Assembly (NCBI GenBank): GCA_028065725.1
Contig: JAPTVL010000334.1
Span: forward strand, 1 to 37,559
From: Betaproteobacteria bacterium
Lineage (GTDB): Bacteria; Pseudomonadota; Gammaproteobacteria; Burkholderiales; Rhodocyclaceae
Direction: 5' to 3'
DNA: 37,559 nucleotides
Shown: piece by piece, positions 21,328-27,946 of the stretch
How positions within the stretch are numbered: position 1 is the stretch's first letter
How the letters are laid out: each line of letters starts with the position of its first letter
Translations under genes and position numbers: made by a program
The notes under the pieces: generated by a model
Databases searched by the model: none
Seen by the model: the letters and a program-made list of their open reading frames with translations, nothing else
What the model was told of the DNA's origin: nothing

Positions 21328-21350
21328 AAGTTAAACGCGGTTAAAAGACC
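21328..21350 (+). promoter_or_regulatory. Putative late-promoter motif before the protease gene (PI equivalent)
   Basis: This is the partner of the element at 8070-8092: 18 of 23 positions agree, and both are followed by exactly 29 nt to the start codon. It contains GTTAAA twice, 10 bp apart. The segment TATCGT (21368-21373) lies where a -10 box would be if transcription began at the ATG itself. Neither gene has a convincing ribosome-binding site. An activator-dependent and possibly leaderless late transcript is one reading. Confidence 0.62.
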
Positions 21351-21379
21351 GCCGCCGATCTGATCTCTATCGTGGCGTC

Positions 21380-22438
21380 ATGCATGTCGCTCACGCCGCC
21401 CTTTCATTTTCCATCACGCCTGCCGGGCGCGAGATCCAGCTCACGCCCGCCGGGTTGTTTCGTGCCCGCGATGGCCGCCCGCAGAATCTGCCGGGCTGGA
21501 AAATCGACGCCGCCATCGCTGCGCGGGTGATCGCCCGCGCAGCTGCCCGCCAGACCCCCTTCGTAATCGACTACGAGCACCAGACGCTATACGCCGAAAA
21601 GAACGGCCAGGAGGCACCGGCGGCCGGCTGGTTTGAGGGAAAGAATCTGGAATGGCGTGAAGGGCAAGGCCTGTTCGCCACCAACGTGGAGTGGACGCCC
21701 AAGGCCAGTGCCTACATCGAATCGAAAGAATACAAGTTCATCAGCCCGGTGTTCAGCTACGACAAGGCCACCGGAGAAGTGCAGCAGATCGATCTGTCTG
21801 CGCTTACCAATAACCCCGGCCTCGACGGCATGCAAGATGTCGCGGCGCTGGCGACTGAGTTTTTCAACCGCTCGGCATCCGGGCAAAGCCACCACAACCA
21901 AGAGGATCAACCCATGAAAGCAATCGCCGTATTGCTCGGGCTGGCCGCAGACGCGAGCGAGGCGGACATCACCGCCGCCGTCACCGCGTTGACGACCAAG
22001 ACCGCTGAGCAGGAAACCAAGATCGCCGCGCTGACGACTGAAACCGCCACGCTCAAAACGCGCCAGGCCGAAATCACAGCCCCCGACCCCGCCAAGTTCG
22101 TGCCGGTGGAAACCGTCACCGCGCTGCAGGGCCAGGTGGCCGCGCTGACCACGCGCCTGAACGACACCGAGCTGGAAGATGTGGTCCAGGCCGCACTCAC
22201 CAGCGGCAAGCTGCTGCCGGCGATGGAAGCCTGGGCGCGCGAGCTGGGCAAGAAGGATCTCGCCGCGCTCAAGACCTACGTCGAGAAAAATCCGGCGATT
22301 GCCGCGCTGAACGGCAACCAGACCAACGGCATCGCCCCCGGCGACCAGGGCGATGCGCTGTCCGCCGACGCGCTGAAGATCACCCAGATGATGGGCAACG
22401 ATCCCACCGCCATCCTCAAAACCATGAAAGGGGAATGA
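21380..22438 (+). CDS. I: Prohead protease with C-terminal scaffold (Mu gpI-like)
   Basis: The 352-aa protein matches the Mu I protease family. Conserved blocks include IQLTPAGLFRARDGRP, TPFVIDYEHQTL (around residues 54-65), EAPAAGWFE, YIESKEYKFISPVFSYD and the ALTNNPGLDGM end of the protease domain at about residue 155. From about residue 180 the protein is a coiled-coil scaffold (TAAVTALTTKTAEQETKIAALTTETATLKTR). It matures the capsid and is then cleaved. It is the first gene of the rightward late operon. The start has no obvious ribosome-binding site. Confidence 0.92.
   Translation: MHVAHAALSFSITPAGREIQLTPAGLFRARDGRPQNLPGWKIDAAIAARVIARAAARQTPFVIDYEHQTLYAEKNGQEAPAAGWFEGKNLEWREGQGLFATNVEWTPKASAYIESKEYKFISPVFSYDKATGEVQQIDLSALTNNPGLDGMQDVAALATEFFNRSASGQSHHNQEDQPMKAIAVLLGLAADASEADITAAVTALTTKTAEQETKIAALTTETATLKTRQAEITAPDPAKFVPVETVTALQGQVAALTTRLNDTELEDVVQAALTSGKLLPAMEAWARELGKKDLAALKTYVEKNPAIAALNGNQTNGIAPGDQGDALSADALKITQMMGNDPTAILKTMKGE
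21914..22438 (+). CDS. Scaffold protein from an internal start (Mu gpZ-like)
   Basis: Within the protease gene, ATG at 21914 is preceded by AAGAGG 8 bases upstream and opens the scaffold part in the same frame (174 aa, MKAIAVLLGLAADASEADIT...). In Mu the scaffold gpZ is made in exactly this way from inside gene I. The internal ribosome-binding site is better than that of the full-length start, so excess scaffold over protease is expected. Confidence 0.7.
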   Translation: MKAIAVLLGLAADASEADITAAVTALTTKTAEQETKIAALTTETATLKTRQAEITAPDPAKFVPVETVTALQGQVAALTTRLNDTELEDVVQAALTSGKLLPAMEAWARELGKKDLAALKTYVEKNPAIAALNGNQTNGIAPGDQGDALSADALKITQMMGNDPTAILKTMKGE

Positions 22439-22439
22439 C

Positions 22440-23105
22440 ATGGCTCTCGTAGCTGACCGCAATACTCAAATGAAGGACGGCGAGCTGATCGCCATCCCCG
22501 TCGCCGCTAACGCCAAGATCTACGCCGGCGCCCTGGTGGTGGCCAACGCTGCCGGCTACGCTGCGCCGGGCTCTGCCGCATTCAGCCTGATCTACCTGGG
22601 CCGCGCCGAAGAGTTCGTGGACAACACCGGCGGCCTGGATGGCGCCAAGACCGTCCTGGTCCGCCGCGGCAAGGCATTCAAGTACAAGAACAGCGGCGCC
22701 GACGCGGTGACTCAGGCCGAGCTGGGCCGGCCATGCTACATCGCCGACGACGAGACCGTGGCCAAGACCAGCGGCGGCACGCGTTCCGTCGCCGGCATCG
22801 TGGTCGGCGTCGAGACCGATGGCGTCTGGGTGGCGCCGGCGACGCGGCTCGAACTCTCCGTAGCCGCCGCGCTCGACTTCGCCGCGATCGCCGCGGCCGC
22901 CAGCGCCGACCTCACCATCGCCGTGCCAGGCGCGGCCGTGGGGGATTCGGTGTCTCTGGGGCTGCCTGCCGCACCCGCTGCTGGCCTTGTCTTCCAGGCT
23001 TTCGTTTCGGCCGCCGGCACGGTGACAGTGCGCGCCACCAACATCACCGCTGCCGCGGTGGATGCGGCCTCCGCCACCTACCGGGCGACGGTGCTCAAGG
23101 CCTGA
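22440..23105 (+). CDS. Capsid decoration/cement-type protein, two domains
   Basis: The first 130 or so residues (ALVADRNTQMKDGELIAIPVAANAKIYAGALVV... RAEEFVDNTGG... VTQAELGRPCYIADDETVAKTSGGTRSVAGIVV) are typical of the small protein between protease and major capsid in Mu-like phages, thought to stabilise or decorate the capsid. The remaining 80 residues form a separate beta-rich, alanine-rich domain (VPGAAVGDSVSLGLP... GTVTVRATNITAAAVD... TYRATVLK), which many relatives lack, as far as I recall. Total 221 aa. AGGGG precedes the ATG. Confidence 0.82.
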   Translation: MALVADRNTQMKDGELIAIPVAANAKIYAGALVVANAAGYAAPGSAAFSLIYLGRAEEFVDNTGGLDGAKTVLVRRGKAFKYKNSGADAVTQAELGRPCYIADDETVAKTSGGTRSVAGIVVGVETDGVWVAPATRLELSVAAALDFAAIAAAASADLTIAVPGAAVGDSVSLGLPAAPAAGLVFQAFVSAAGTVTVRATNITAAAVDAASATYRATVLKA

Positions 23106-23129
23106 CCCTGTTCCATAGGAGAAAAAATC

Positions 23130-24032
23130 ATGCTCATCAATAAAGCCAACCTCTCGATCATCTTCATCAACCTGAAGACGATCTTCAACAACGCGTTCGC
23201 CGCCGCGCCCAGCCAGTGGAACCAGACCGCGATGCTGGTGCCGTCCGGCTCCAGCCAGAACGATTACAACTGGCTGTCGGCCTTTCCGCGCATGCGCAAG
23301 TGGATCGGCGAGAAGGCGGTCAAATCGCTGGAGGCTTTCAAGTACTCGATCGTCAACGATGACTGGGAAGCCACGGTGGAGGTCAACCGCAACCACATCG
23401 ACGATGACCAGCTGGGTATCTATGCCCCGCAGGCGCAAATGGCCGGATTCTCGGCACGCCAGTTGCCGGACGAGATCGTGTCTGACCTGAAAAACAACGC
23501 TTTCGCCAGCCTGTGCTACGACGGCCAGTTTTTCTACGACACCGATCACCCGGTGGCGGGCGCCAGCGTCAGCAACAAGCTCGCGGTTGCGCTGTCGGTG
23601 GCCACCCCTGCCGCAGCAGCTGCCAGCTACGGCGCGGCGCGCACCGCGATCATGAATTTCAAAGATGATGAAGGTCGCCCGCTGGCGCTGATCCCCAACG
23701 TGCTGGAAGTGCCGCCCGCGCTGGAATCGGTGGCGCTGACGCTGATCAACTCGGACAAACTGAACGACAACTCGCCGAACCCCTACAAAGGCACTGCGAC
23801 TGTCCTGGTCAACCCGCGCCTCACCAGCGCCACCGCATGGTTCCTGCATGTGACCAACATGCCGGTCAAGCCCTTCATTTACCAGGAGCGCAAGGCCCCG
23901 GTATTCGTCGAGCAGACCGACCCGCAGGCGGACGATGTGTTCAACCGCAAGCTGTTCAAGTTCGGTGCCGAAGCGCGCGCTGCCGGCGGCTACGCCTTCT
24001 GGCAGATGAGCGTGGGCAGCACCGGCGCCTGA
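23130..24032 (+). CDS. T: Major capsid protein (Mu gpT-like)
   Basis: The 300-aa protein is the Mu-type HK97-fold major head subunit. Typical parts are INKANLSIIFINLKTIFNNAF at the N-terminus, SGSSQNDYNWLSAFPRMRKWIGEK, FKYSIVNDDWEATVEVNRNHIDDDQLG, and the late KPFIYQERKAPVFVEQTDPQADDVFNRK and YGFEARAA-like FKFGAEARAAGGYAFWQM. The length equals that of Mu gpT (about 305). The ribosome-binding site is AGGAG. It forms the icosahedral shell. Confidence 0.95.
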   Translation: MLINKANLSIIFINLKTIFNNAFAAAPSQWNQTAMLVPSGSSQNDYNWLSAFPRMRKWIGEKAVKSLEAFKYSIVNDDWEATVEVNRNHIDDDQLGIYAPQAQMAGFSARQLPDEIVSDLKNNAFASLCYDGQFFYDTDHPVAGASVSNKLAVALSVATPAAAAASYGAARTAIMNFKDDEGRPLALIPNVLEVPPALESVALTLINSDKLNDNSPNPYKGTATVLVNPRLTSATAWFLHVTNMPVKPFIYQERKAPVFVEQTDPQADDVFNRKLFKFGAEARAAGGYAFWQMSVGSTGA

Positions 24033-24066
24033 TCGTAGTAGCAGGTTGATTCATGGGGCTGGCGAA

Positions 24067-24091
24067 AGCCGGCCTCATCGGTAAACCGGCT
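24067..24091 (+). terminator. Hairpin after the major capsid gene
   Basis: AGCCGG (24067-24072) and CCGGCT (24086-24091) form a 6-bp stem 35 bp after the capsid stop. There is no T-run. Partial termination or RNA stabilisation here would favour high capsid output over the downstream genes. Weakly supported. Confidence 0.35.
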
Positions 24092-24135
24092 CACCCGGCC
24101 CGCACACGCGGCCACCCAACCACCAGGAGCACGAT

Positions 24136-24441
24136 ATGGCCAAAGCCAAGCCCCACGTCCCGAATACCCCCAGCGAGAGCGCCGCGTCTACCTCCGCGCC
24201 GGAAACAACGCAAGAACAAGCCGGCGCGGTCCAGACGCAGGATGAACCCGTGCTGTCCGGCGTCAACGGCCACGATCCCATCATCGGCTTGCGCATCACC
24301 AGCCAGCGCGAAGGCTTCCGCCGCGCCGGCCGTGCCTGGGGCCGCGCGCCCATCGAGATTGCGCTGGCGGACCTGAGCGACGACGAAATCGCCCTGCTCA
24401 AGGCCGAGTCCATGCTCACGGTTGAAGAGATCACCCTGTGA
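24136..24441 (+). CDS. FluMu N-terminal-domain protein (Mu gp35-like)
   Basis: The 101-aa protein has a disordered N-terminal half (Ser/Thr/Glu/Gln-rich) and a conserved C-terminal domain. That domain, GLRITSQREGFRRAGRAWGRAPIEIALADLSDDEIALLKAESMLTVEEI, is the Mu-like prophage FluMu N-terminal domain. Mu-like phages carry it between the major capsid and gp36. The role is unknown; a head-tail joining or DNA-contact function has been guessed. AGGAG precedes the ATG. It overlaps gp36 by GTGA. Confidence 0.8.
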   Translation: MAKAKPHVPNTPSESAASTSAPETTQEQAGAVQTQDEPVLSGVNGHDPIIGLRITSQREGFRRAGRAWGRAPIEIALADLSDDEIALLKAESMLTVEEITL

Positions 24442-24851
24442 CCTATGCCACCCAGGCCGATCTCGAAGCGCGCTACGGCGCCGAGGAGGTGCTGCAGCTC
24501 GCCGACCGCAATGGCGACGGCGCGATCGACGCCGGCGTAATCGACCAGGCGCTGCTTGATGCCGACGCCGAGATCGACGGCTACCTGGGCAGCCGCTACC
24601 AGCTGCCGCTGGCAGCGGCACCCCAGGTCATCAAGGTCTACGCCTGCGACATTGCGCGCTATCGCCTGTACGCCAGCGTCGCCACCGAGGAAGTGCGCAA
24701 CCGCTACCAGGACGCGATCAAGTTCCTGCGCCTGGCGGCCGAGGGCAAGGTGATGATTGGGCCGTCCGCTAGCGGGGCCGCGCCTATCGAGGCCGGCGGC
24801 GCCGAGATGCATTCCGGCGGCCGCGTGTTCGGCCGGGAAGGCGGCTACTGA
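24438..24851 (+). CDS. Head-tail connector, DUF1320 (Mu gp36-like)
   Basis: The 137-aa protein begins at GTG (24438), which overlaps the previous stop. TYATQADLEARYGAEEVLQLADR, AGVIDQALLDADAEIDGYLGSRYQLPL, and PQVIKVYACDIARYRLYA... RYQDAIKFLRLAAEGK are the DUF1320/gp6-type head-completion signature. A glycine-rich tail ends in GRVFGREGGY. It is expected to bridge portal and tail. Confidence 0.9.
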   Translation: MTYATQADLEARYGAEEVLQLADRNGDGAIDAGVIDQALLDADAEIDGYLGSRYQLPLAAAPQVIKVYACDIARYRLYASVATEEVRNRYQDAIKFLRLAAEGKVMIGPSASGAAPIEAGGAEMHSGGRVFGREGGY

Positions 24852-25408
24852 TGGGCGTGATCGCAGCGGTCGAATCCGCCATCCTCGCCCAAATTGAAAC
24901 CACGCTGGGAAACACCGTGAAGGTCAAGCAATCGCTTGGCGGCTCCTGGACGCTGGACGCCCTCAAGCAGGCGGTGCAGAAAGCCCCAGGCGTGTACGTG
25001 GCGTTTCTCAGCGGGCGCGGCAATCCCAACCGGGACGGCTACCTGGACGGCAGCTTTGTGGTCTACGCGGTGACCAAGGGTCCCGTGGAGCCGCTGCGCC
25101 GGCAGGGCACGCCGCGCGTGATCGGCGCGTATGAAATCGTCGAGCGCATGGTGCCCGTCCTGTCCGGCCTCACGGTCGCCGACATCGGCACGATCAACGT
25201 GGTGGACGTGACCAACCTGTTCAAGGAAGCCACGTTCGAGCTGGGCGGCACGGTTTACGGCATCGCCCTGGCGCTGCCCAACATGCCCATGACCTACCAG
25301 GCCAACCTCGCCGGCCTGGCGCCGTTCCTGCTGTTCCATGCCGAGCATTCCCTGGTGGCAGGCGAAGACGAACCCGCCGCCATCGACGAAGTACACCTGC
25401 CTCAATAG
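24851..25408 (+). CDS. Tail terminator-type protein, DUF1834 (Mu gp37-like)
   Basis: The 185-aa protein starts in a TGATG overlap and matches the gp37/DUF1834 family in position and pattern. It has an N-terminal helix (GVIAAVESAILAQIETTLG). A YVAFLSGRGNPNRDGYLDGSFVVYAVTK block and a strand-rich middle (GAYEIVERMVPVLSGLTV...GTINVVDVTNLF) follow. The C-terminal strand is acidic. Proteins at this position cap the tail tube and join it to the head. The assignment rests on synteny plus weak sequence likeness. Confidence 0.82.
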   Translation: MGVIAAVESAILAQIETTLGNTVKVKQSLGGSWTLDALKQAVQKAPGVYVAFLSGRGNPNRDGYLDGSFVVYAVTKGPVEPLRRQGTPRVIGAYEIVERMVPVLSGLTVADIGTINVVDVTNLFKEATFELGGTVYGIALALPNMPMTYQANLAGLAPFLLFHAEHSLVAGEDEPAAIDEVHLPQ

Positions 25409-25416
25409 GAGATGAA

Positions 25417-25608
25417 ATGAGCGCACGAATTTACGTCAAGCCCGCCCTCGATGCCGATGGCAATCCGCTGTGGGTGCGCCTGCCCGACCGGCCGATGGAG
25501 TTCCTGCCGGCCGAAGGCGACCTGGTCGACCGGACTCCCACGTGGCTGCGCCGCTTGCGCGACGGCTCCGTGATCGAGGCCAAACCCGTTAAACCCACCA
25601 AGGAGTAA
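25417..25608 (+). CDS. DUF2635 protein (Mu gp38-like)
   Basis: The 63-aa protein fits DUF2635: IYVKPALDADGNPLWVRLPDRPMEFLPAEGDLVDRTPTWLRRLRDGSV, followed by a Lys/Pro tail. It is conserved just before the sheath in Mu-like phages, and its function is unknown. AGGAG precedes the ATG by 5 bases. It ends 3 bp before the sheath start. Confidence 0.88.
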   Translation: MSARIYVKPALDADGNPLWVRLPDRPMEFLPAEGDLVDRTPTWLRRLRDGSVIEAKPVKPTKE

Positions 25609-25611
25609 GCG

Positions 25612-27075
25612 ATGCTGCCCTTCAACGATATGCCCGCCAACCTGCGGATTCCGGGCGTTTACATCGAGTTCGACAACTCCCTGGCGGCACAGGCCGCGCA
25701 GGAATTCAAGGTGCTGGTCGTCGGCCAGCGCCTGGCCGCCGGCACCGTGGCCCAGGGCGTGCCCACCCGCGTGACCAACGAGGCGCAGGCCGATAAATTT
25801 TTTGGCCGCGGCTCCATGCTCGCCGAAATGCTGCGCGCGATGAAGGCCAAAGACCGCTTCATGGAAACCTGGGCGATCGCGCTCGACGACCTCGCCGCCG
25901 GTGTCGTCGCCGCAGGCTCCGTCACGTTTGGCGGCACGCCCACCGTGGCCGGCACGCTCAACGTCTACATCGCCGGCAAGCGGGTGCAGACTGGCATCAG
26001 TGCCAGCCAGGCCAGCACCGCCATCGCCACCGCCTTCGCCGCTGCGGTCAACGCCGATACCAGCCTGCCGCTCACCGCAGCGGTGGACGGCACCAACCTG
26101 AGCAAGGTCAACCTCACCGCCCGCCACAAGGGCGAGGCGGGCAACACGCTGGATCTGCGCCTCAACTACTACGGCGAGTCCACACCCAATGGCATGACGG
26201 TGGCGATCGGCGCGATGGCCGGCGGCACCGGCAATCCCGATGTGAACACCGCCATCGCCGGCTTCGGCGACGAGTGGTGGAACTGGATCGTGATGCCCTA
26301 CACCGACACGGCCAACATGGTCGCGCTGGAGGCGGAGCTCACGCTGCGCTGGGGCCCCACCCGCCAGAAGGGCGCGCGTGCGTTTGCCGCCTACCGCGGC
26401 GCGCATGCGGCCACCGGCAGCTTCGGCTCTGGCCGCAACAGCCCGCACGTCACCTGCATGGGCACCAATATCGCGCCGCAGCCGCCCTACATCTGGGCCG
26501 CGGTCAACGCCATCGCCGCGGCCAACCCGCTGGCACTGGACCCGGCTCGCCCGCTCAACACCATCGAGCTCACCGGCCTCATGCCGCCGGCGGTGGCCGA
26601 CCGCTGGGACGACGACGAGCGCAACCTGCTGCTGTGGGACGGCATCAGCACCTACAAGGTGACCAGCGACGGCCGCTGCCTGATCGAACTGCAGATCACC
26701 ATGTACCAGCTCAACGCATCGGGCCTGTCGGACGTCAGCTACCTGTTCATCAACCGGCCCGAGACGCTGGAACGCATCCGCTTCGAACAGCGCGCGCGGG
26801 TGTCGGGCCGCTTCCCGCGCCACAAGCTGTCCGGCGATGCCAACGCGCGCTTCGGCGCCGGCCAGCCCATCGTGACCGACACGGTGATCAAGGGCGAGCT
26901 GCTCGCGCTCTACCAGGACTTCATCGGCAAGGGCTGGTGCGACGATCTGGCGGGCTACAAGGCCAGCCTGATTACCGAGATCGACACCGCCAACGGGCGC
27001 ATCAACTGGAAGGACGAACCGCGCCTGATCGGCCCGGCCAACGTCTTCGCCGGCCTCGCCCAGTTCCGCATCTGA
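25612..27075 (+). CDS. L: Tail sheath protein (Mu gpL-like)
   Basis: The 487-aa contractile sheath subunit is recognisable by its N-terminal PANLRIPGVYIEFDNSLAAQ, the FKVLVVGQRL strand, the central DEWWNWIVMPYTD region and the C-terminal LIELQITMYQLNASGLSDVSYLFINRPETLERIRFEQRARVSGRFPRHKL. The last part (FAGLAQFRI) is typical of Mu-type sheaths. It polymerises around the tail tube and contracts on infection. AAGGAG precedes the ATG. A large antisense open frame over this gene is a GC artefact. Confidence 0.95.
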   Translation: MLPFNDMPANLRIPGVYIEFDNSLAAQAAQEFKVLVVGQRLAAGTVAQGVPTRVTNEAQADKFFGRGSMLAEMLRAMKAKDRFMETWAIALDDLAAGVVAAGSVTFGGTPTVAGTLNVYIAGKRVQTGISASQASTAIATAFAAAVNADTSLPLTAAVDGTNLSKVNLTARHKGEAGNTLDLRLNYYGESTPNGMTVAIGAMAGGTGNPDVNTAIAGFGDEWWNWIVMPYTDTANMVALEAELTLRWGPTRQKGARAFAAYRGAHAATGSFGSGRNSPHVTCMGTNIAPQPPYIWAAVNAIAAANPLALDPARPLNTIELTGLMPPAVADRWDDDERNLLLWDGISTYKVTSDGRCLIELQITMYQLNASGLSDVSYLFINRPETLERIRFEQRARVSGRFPRHKLSGDANARFGAGQPIVTDTVIKGELLALYQDFIGKGWCDDLAGYKASLITEIDTANGRINWKDEPRLIGPANVFAGLAQFRI

Positions 27076-27085
27076 GGAGTGAAAC

Positions 27086-27436
27086 ATGAGTGACCAAATC
27101 ACCGGCCGCGCCACCATCTACATCGATGGCAAGCGCATTCCCACCGAGAACAAGGCCAAGCTGATGCCAGGCGGCGCCAACCGCAAGGAGGAACGCCACG
27201 GCGGCAAGACCTATTACGCCGAAGAGGAAGTTCCGCCCGGTGTCGAGTGCACCGTGCTGCACACCGCCGATGTGGACATCGTGGCGCTGTCCGGCATCGT
27301 CGGCGCCACGGTCATCTTCGAGGCCGACACCGGGCAGAAGTACGTGCTGCGCGGCGGCTTTGTCACCGGCCCGGCCGAGCTCGATGGCGACCGCGTCCAG
27401 CTCAAGATCGCAGCCGACTCCTGCGACCGGATGTGA
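27086..27436 (+). CDS. M: Tail tube protein (Mu gpM-like)
   Basis: The 116-aa protein matches the Mu gp40 tube family. Features are GRATIYIDGKRIPTENKAKLMPGGANRKEERHGGKTYYAEEEVPPGVECTVLHT, then strands VDIVALSGIVGATVIFEADTGQKYVLRGGFVTGPAEL and the closing VQLKIAADSCDRM. GAGGAG upstream. It forms the inner tube through which DNA passes. Confidence 0.93.
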   Translation: MSDQITGRATIYIDGKRIPTENKAKLMPGGANRKEERHGGKTYYAEEEVPPGVECTVLHTADVDIVALSGIVGATVIFEADTGQKYVLRGGFVTGPAELDGDRVQLKIAADSCDRM

Positions 27437-27438
27437 GC

Positions 27439-27840
27439 ATGGCCTCCATCAATCTGACCCTGACTCACGGCCTGCTGGTCGGCACCGACACGCTCAAGGA
27501 CGTGGTGCTGCGCGAGCCCACCGCCGGCGACATCATCGAGGCGCAGGAAGAATCCGAGAAGCTGGTCTACGCAGTTGATACCGCCGGCGACCGCATCGTG
27601 CCGACGCTGGTGGCCAGCCCCACGATGGTGGGCGTGCATGTGCTGCGCCGGCAGATCGTGAAGATCGGCAACCTCTCCGGCCCGCTTGAGCTGGACATGA
27701 TCAAGCGCCTGCACCCGGAGGATTTTGGCCAGTTGCAGGCCAAGGCCGACGAGCTGGACGCCGCTGCGAACGCCGAGATCGCGTCCCGCGAGGTGACGCA
27801 GCGGGGGCGAGATGATGGCGACGGCGCTGGCGCTGGATAG
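27439..27840 (+). CDS. Tail assembly chaperone (Mu gp41-like), short form
   Basis: The 133-aa product is the unshifted tail assembly chaperone: ASINLTLTHGLLVGTDTLKDVVLREPTAGDIIEAQEESEKL, later VLRRQIVKIGNLSGPLELDMIKRLHPEDFGQL. It coats the tape measure during tail assembly. In the last codons lies a slippery G run (27803-27807). Ribosomes that slip make a longer fusion. The ATG at 27439 follows the tube stop by 2 bp. Confidence 0.88.
   Translation: MASINLTLTHGLLVGTDTLKDVVLREPTAGDIIEAQEESEKLVYAVDTAGDRIVPTLVASPTMVGVHVLRRQIVKIGNLSGPLELDMIKRLHPEDFGQLQAKADELDAAANAEIASREVTQRGRDDGDGAGAG
27802..27810 (+). promoter_or_regulatory. Programmed -2 frameshift site in the tail chaperone
   Basis: The bases CGG GGG CGA (zero frame) contain five G in a row, directly before an open frame in the -2 (equivalent to +1) phase that continues to the tape-measure start. 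A tRNA on GGG can re-pair two bases back. Mu itself is the known case of -2 shifting at a G-rich site in the same gene pair, from my memory of the literature. The sequence and the frame arithmetic both agree. Confidence 0.75.
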
Positions 27841-27946
27841 CGTTACGCCTGCCCTGCTGCTGCGGGGTTTTCGCCTTGATGAAATACGGCAGCAGTCGCT
27901 CAGGCGGCTGCTGCGCACCCTGGACCACATGAAGCCCGCCCAATGA
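27806..27946 (+). CDS. Frameshift extension of the tail chaperone (gp41-42 fusion part)
   Basis: After the -2 shift translation continues GGEMMATALALDSVTPALLLRGFRLDEIRQQSL and ends DHMKPAQ at the TGA (27944-27946), which overlaps the tape-measure ATG. The full fusion would be about 169 aa (123 zero-frame codons plus 46). The long form normally contacts the tape measure, while the short form fills the lattice. It has no convincing independent start. Confidence 0.72.
   Translation, partial: GEMMATALALDSVTPALLLRGFRLDEIRQQSLRRLLRTLDHMKPAQ

Noticed and set aside
22416..23849. 477-codon open frame antisense to the decoration and capsid genes
   Set aside because: It is again a shadow of conserved genes on the other strand, full of Arg/Gly/His.
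25402..27117. 571-codon open frame antisense to the sheath gene
   Set aside because: It is a GC-rich shadow frame with His/Arg/Gly/Val-rich composition, no family likeness, and it covers certain tail genes.
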